From positions 1-17,027 of the forward strand of contig CAJMQA010000038.1 in the NCBI GenBank assembly GCA_905215395.1: 17,027 bases of DNA. Direction: 5' to 3'. Origin of the DNA: an uncultured bacterium (GTDB taxonomy: Bacteria; Bacteroidota; Bacteroidia; Bacteroidales; Marinifilaceae). The notes beneath the pieces are model-generated. The model searched no databases, was not told the origin of the DNA, and saw nothing but the letters and a program-made list of their open reading frames with translations. A program made the position numbers and the translations under genes. Positions 15,160 to 17,027 of the stretch are shown here, piece after piece (position 1 is the first letter of the stretch; each line of letters opens with the position of its first letter).

Positions 15160-16683
15160 ATGAACGATATACTAAACAACGAGAATATAGAACGGGAAGA
15201 AGAACAATTTTCTTCCGGGAATCAGGGAGAAACTTCAGAAGTAACTCCTGAAGTACAAGAAGAATATTCCGCAGAAGAGATAGAAGAAACTGAAGAAATA
15301 GAAATAATTGAAGGAGAATTCTCGACTGCACCCAAAGAAGAAGAAAAAGAAGAAGTTCAGCCACTCCACACCAAACATCCCCGTCCTGAAGTACCGGTAA
15401 TAGACCACCGTTTACTCGCGGGAAAACTGGCAGTATATGACTGGCTGCAGGATTTACCGGCAAACGAGTGCGCACCCGAGATTGTAGAGGTTAGATTCAA
15501 AAATACCCGGAAAGGTTTTTTCAGCAATCCGTCCAAGCTTCCGTTAAAGGCAGGAGATATTGTTGCTGTTGAAGCAGCACTGGGTCATGATATTGGTGTC
15601 GTTTCGCTTTCAGGCGAATTGGTAAAAGATCAAATGCGGGTAAAACGGGTAGACCTGGAACGAAATCCCTTGAAAAAAGTTTACCGGAAAGCCAAGCCTC
15701 ATGACATAGAAAAATGGCAGCAGGCAATTGCTCTGGAACATGACACCATGATTCGTTCACGTAAAATCGCCGCTGATCTGAAATTAAATATGAAAATCGG
15801 AGATGTGGAGTATCAGGGGGATAAAACCAAAGCCATCTTCTATTATATTGCCGATGACCGTGTAGACTTCCGGACGCTGATCAAGGTCCTGGCAGAAACC
15901 TTTCACATCCGCATAGAGATGAAACAAATCGGTACCCGGCAGGAAGCAGGACGTATCGGAGGAATCGGTCCTTGCGGACGGACACTGTGTTGTTCTTCTT
16001 TCATAACTAATTTTGTCTCTGTATCGACTTCAGCAGCCCGGTATCAGGATATTTCATTGAATCCGCAGAAACTGGCAGGACAATGCGGCAAACTGAAATG
16101 TTGTCTGAATTACGAAGTAGATGCCTATATAGATGCCCAGAAGGATTTTCCTTCGACCAATATCCCCCTGAATACAGGAGACGGTATCCTTTATCACCAA
16201 AAGACAGACATTTTCGGACGTACTATGTCCTTTACCCCGGACAAAGAAGGTAAAGGAATCTTTATACAGATTCCGGTGAAACGGGTTAAAGAAATTATTG
16301 CCCTGAACCGCAAAGGTATTATTCCACCCAAAGCAATTGAAGAGCAGAATGACATTCCGGCAGACATCAAATATACTGACGGTGTTGGCGAAGAGAGCCT
16401 AAACCGTTTCGACGAAAAGAAACAGCAGAAGAAACGTCATTCCCGTCATAGAAACCGTGATAACGGAAATAATTCCAATATTACCCGAAACGAAAAAAAC
16501 GACAGGAACGTAGATAATAACGGACGGAACGAAAACAGAGGAGAAAGCAATAACCGCCAGAGTAACAACCGTGGCGGACAACGTCCGTTCAGAAACGGTC
16601 CCAGACAGGAACAGCGTAGAGAGGGAAGAAATCAGACCAAACCAAAAACAGATCAGAATTCACAACCAAAAACTGAACAATAA
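15160..16683 (+). CDS. ricT: RicT/YaaT-like PSP1-domain protein with extended tails
   Basis: A 507-residue protein. Residues 1-70 are extremely acidic (Glu-rich) and probably disordered. The PSP1/RicT core spans about 85-390: VEVRFKNTRKGFF (109-121), GDIVAVEAALGHDIGVVSL (132-150), then six conserved cysteines in two clusters, PCGRTLCC (C272, C277, C278) and QCGKLKCCLNYE (C309, C314, C315). In Bacillus, RicT (YaaT) with RicA and RicF carries Fe-S clusters and promotes mRNA maturation by RNase Y. Whether the Bacteroidota protein does the same is unproven. The tail from about 420 to 507 is rich in Asn, Arg, Gln and Lys (RHSRHRNRDNGNN and similar) and looks like a disordered RNA-binding region. 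The holB-ricT order is the same as in Bacillus. Its stop overlaps the next start. Confidence 0.87.
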   Translation: MNDILNNENIEREEEQFSSGNQGETSEVTPEVQEEYSAEEIEETEEIEIIEGEFSTAPKEEEKEEVQPLHTKHPRPEVPVIDHRLLAGKLAVYDWLQDLPANECAPEIVEVRFKNTRKGFFSNPSKLPLKAGDIVAVEAALGHDIGVVSLSGELVKDQMRVKRVDLERNPLKKVYRKAKPHDIEKWQQAIALEHDTMIRSRKIAADLKLNMKIGDVEYQGDKTKAIFYYIADDRVDFRTLIKVLAETFHIRIEMKQIGTRQEAGRIGGIGPCGRTLCCSSFITNFVSVSTSAARYQDISLNPQKLAGQCGKLKCCLNYEVDAYIDAQKDFPSTNIPLNTGDGILYHQKTDIFGRTMSFTPDKEGKGIFIQIPVKRVKEIIALNRKGIIPPKAIEEQNDIPADIKYTDGVGEESLNRFDEKKQQKKRHSRHRNRDNGNNSNITRNEKNDRNVDNNGRNENRGESNNRQSNNRGGQRPFRNGPRQEQRREGRNQTKPKTDQNSQPKTEQ

Positions 16684-17027
16684 TGCAGAATTATCGACCG
16701 TTTGCCGGTATTACTCCTGCCGTTAAGACATTGATTATCCTGAATGTGGTAATGTACTTTTTATCCATGTTCATGGATCGTCAGCTACAAATAGACTCAG
16801 CAAACTTACTGGGTTTGCATCTGCCACAATCCATCTACTGGGCTCCCTGGCAATACATTACTCACATGTTTATGCACGGAAGTATTAGTCACCTGTTTTT
16901 TAACATGTTTGCCTTATTCATGTTCGGAAGGATTCTGGAATCAGTATGGGGAACCCGGAGATTTCTGATTTTTTATTTTGTCTGTGGTATCGGAGCCGGA
17001 TTATTGAACAGTGCCGTCGGTTGGTTT
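16683..17027 (+). CDS. rhomboid-family intramembrane protease (3' end beyond window)
   Basis: The first 115 codons are visible; the frame is open to the edge. The ATG overlaps the ricT stop by one base (TAATG), which suggests translational coupling. The protein has a first membrane helix at about 14-31 and a WQYITHMFMHGSISHLFFNM block at 56-75, the rhomboid helix-2 signature with H65, H70 and N74. Further hydrophobic segments follow at about 71-88 and 93-115. In active rhomboids N74 would stabilise the oxyanion, while the serine (GxSG) and second histidine lie in later helices, outside the window. Activity therefore cannot be judged. The family call is firm; the substrate is unknown. Confidence 0.9.
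   Translation, partial: MQNYRPFAGITPAVKTLIILNVVMYFLSMFMDRQLQIDSANLLGLHLPQSIYWAPWQYITHMFMHGSISHLFFNMFALFMFGRILESVWGTRRFLIFYFVCGIGAGLLNSAVGWF

Noticed and set aside
15158..15475. Leu-rich 105-codon frame on minus, opposite ricT
   Set aside because: The leucines are the complement of GAA/GAG codons in the acidic RicT N-terminus. It only mimics a membrane protein.

Overview
The window looks like ordinary chromosome of a Bacteroidota bacterium, most probably order Bacteroidales. The evidence is an ECF sigma factor followed by a FecR-type anti-sigma gene, short TonB proteins that begin MEIKKSPKADL, an Omp85 barrel without POTRA domains, promoters of the TTTG-N19/20-TAnnTTTG form, and few Shine-Dalgarno-like leaders. 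Many Arg codons are CGG and CCGG is frequent. That might suit a relative of Odoribacter or Butyricimonas, but this is only a guess.

Layout. On the minus strand, 1-822 is a FecR-like anti-sigma factor cut by the window edge, and its cognate ECF sigma factor lies upstream (910-1485) behind a good promoter. A secreted YtfJ-like thioredoxin-fold protein (1601-2119, minus) diverges from a two-gene envelope operon on plus: an Omp85-type barrel (2255-3424) and a phosphoethanolamine transferase (3436-5154). asd (5277-6275, plus) converges on an Sfp-type phosphopantetheinyl transferase (6398-7057, minus). Then come two paralogous tonB genes (7315-8007 and 9465-10136) on either side of hflX (8084-9322), all on plus. 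A strong bidirectional terminator at 10141-10171 separates tonB-2 from tyrS (10170-11462, minus), which lies downstream of cvpA (11597-12076, minus). On plus, aspS (12260-14005), holB (14018-15142), ricT (15160-16683) and a rhomboid-family gene (from 16683, cut by the edge) form a tight run, probably an operon.

Themes. The left half is envelope biology and signalling: a sigma/anti-sigma pair that probably controls a TonB-dependent receptor locus outside the window, an outer-membrane barrel, head-group modification of lipid A or glycans, and TonB energy transducers. The right half is housekeeping: tyrosyl- and aspartyl-tRNA synthetases, the clamp-loader delta' subunit, a ribosome-associated GTPase and an Fe-S RNA-processing cofactor. 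No RNA genes, insertion sequences, CRISPR arrays or phage genes are visible, and no intergenic gap exceeds 300 bases (the largest is 7058-7314).

I do not see a clearly new multi-gene system. The items most worth a second look are the POTRA-less Omp85/phosphoethanolamine transferase operon, the duplicated tonB genes around hflX, and the holB-ricT pairing outside Firmicutes with its unusual RicT tails.
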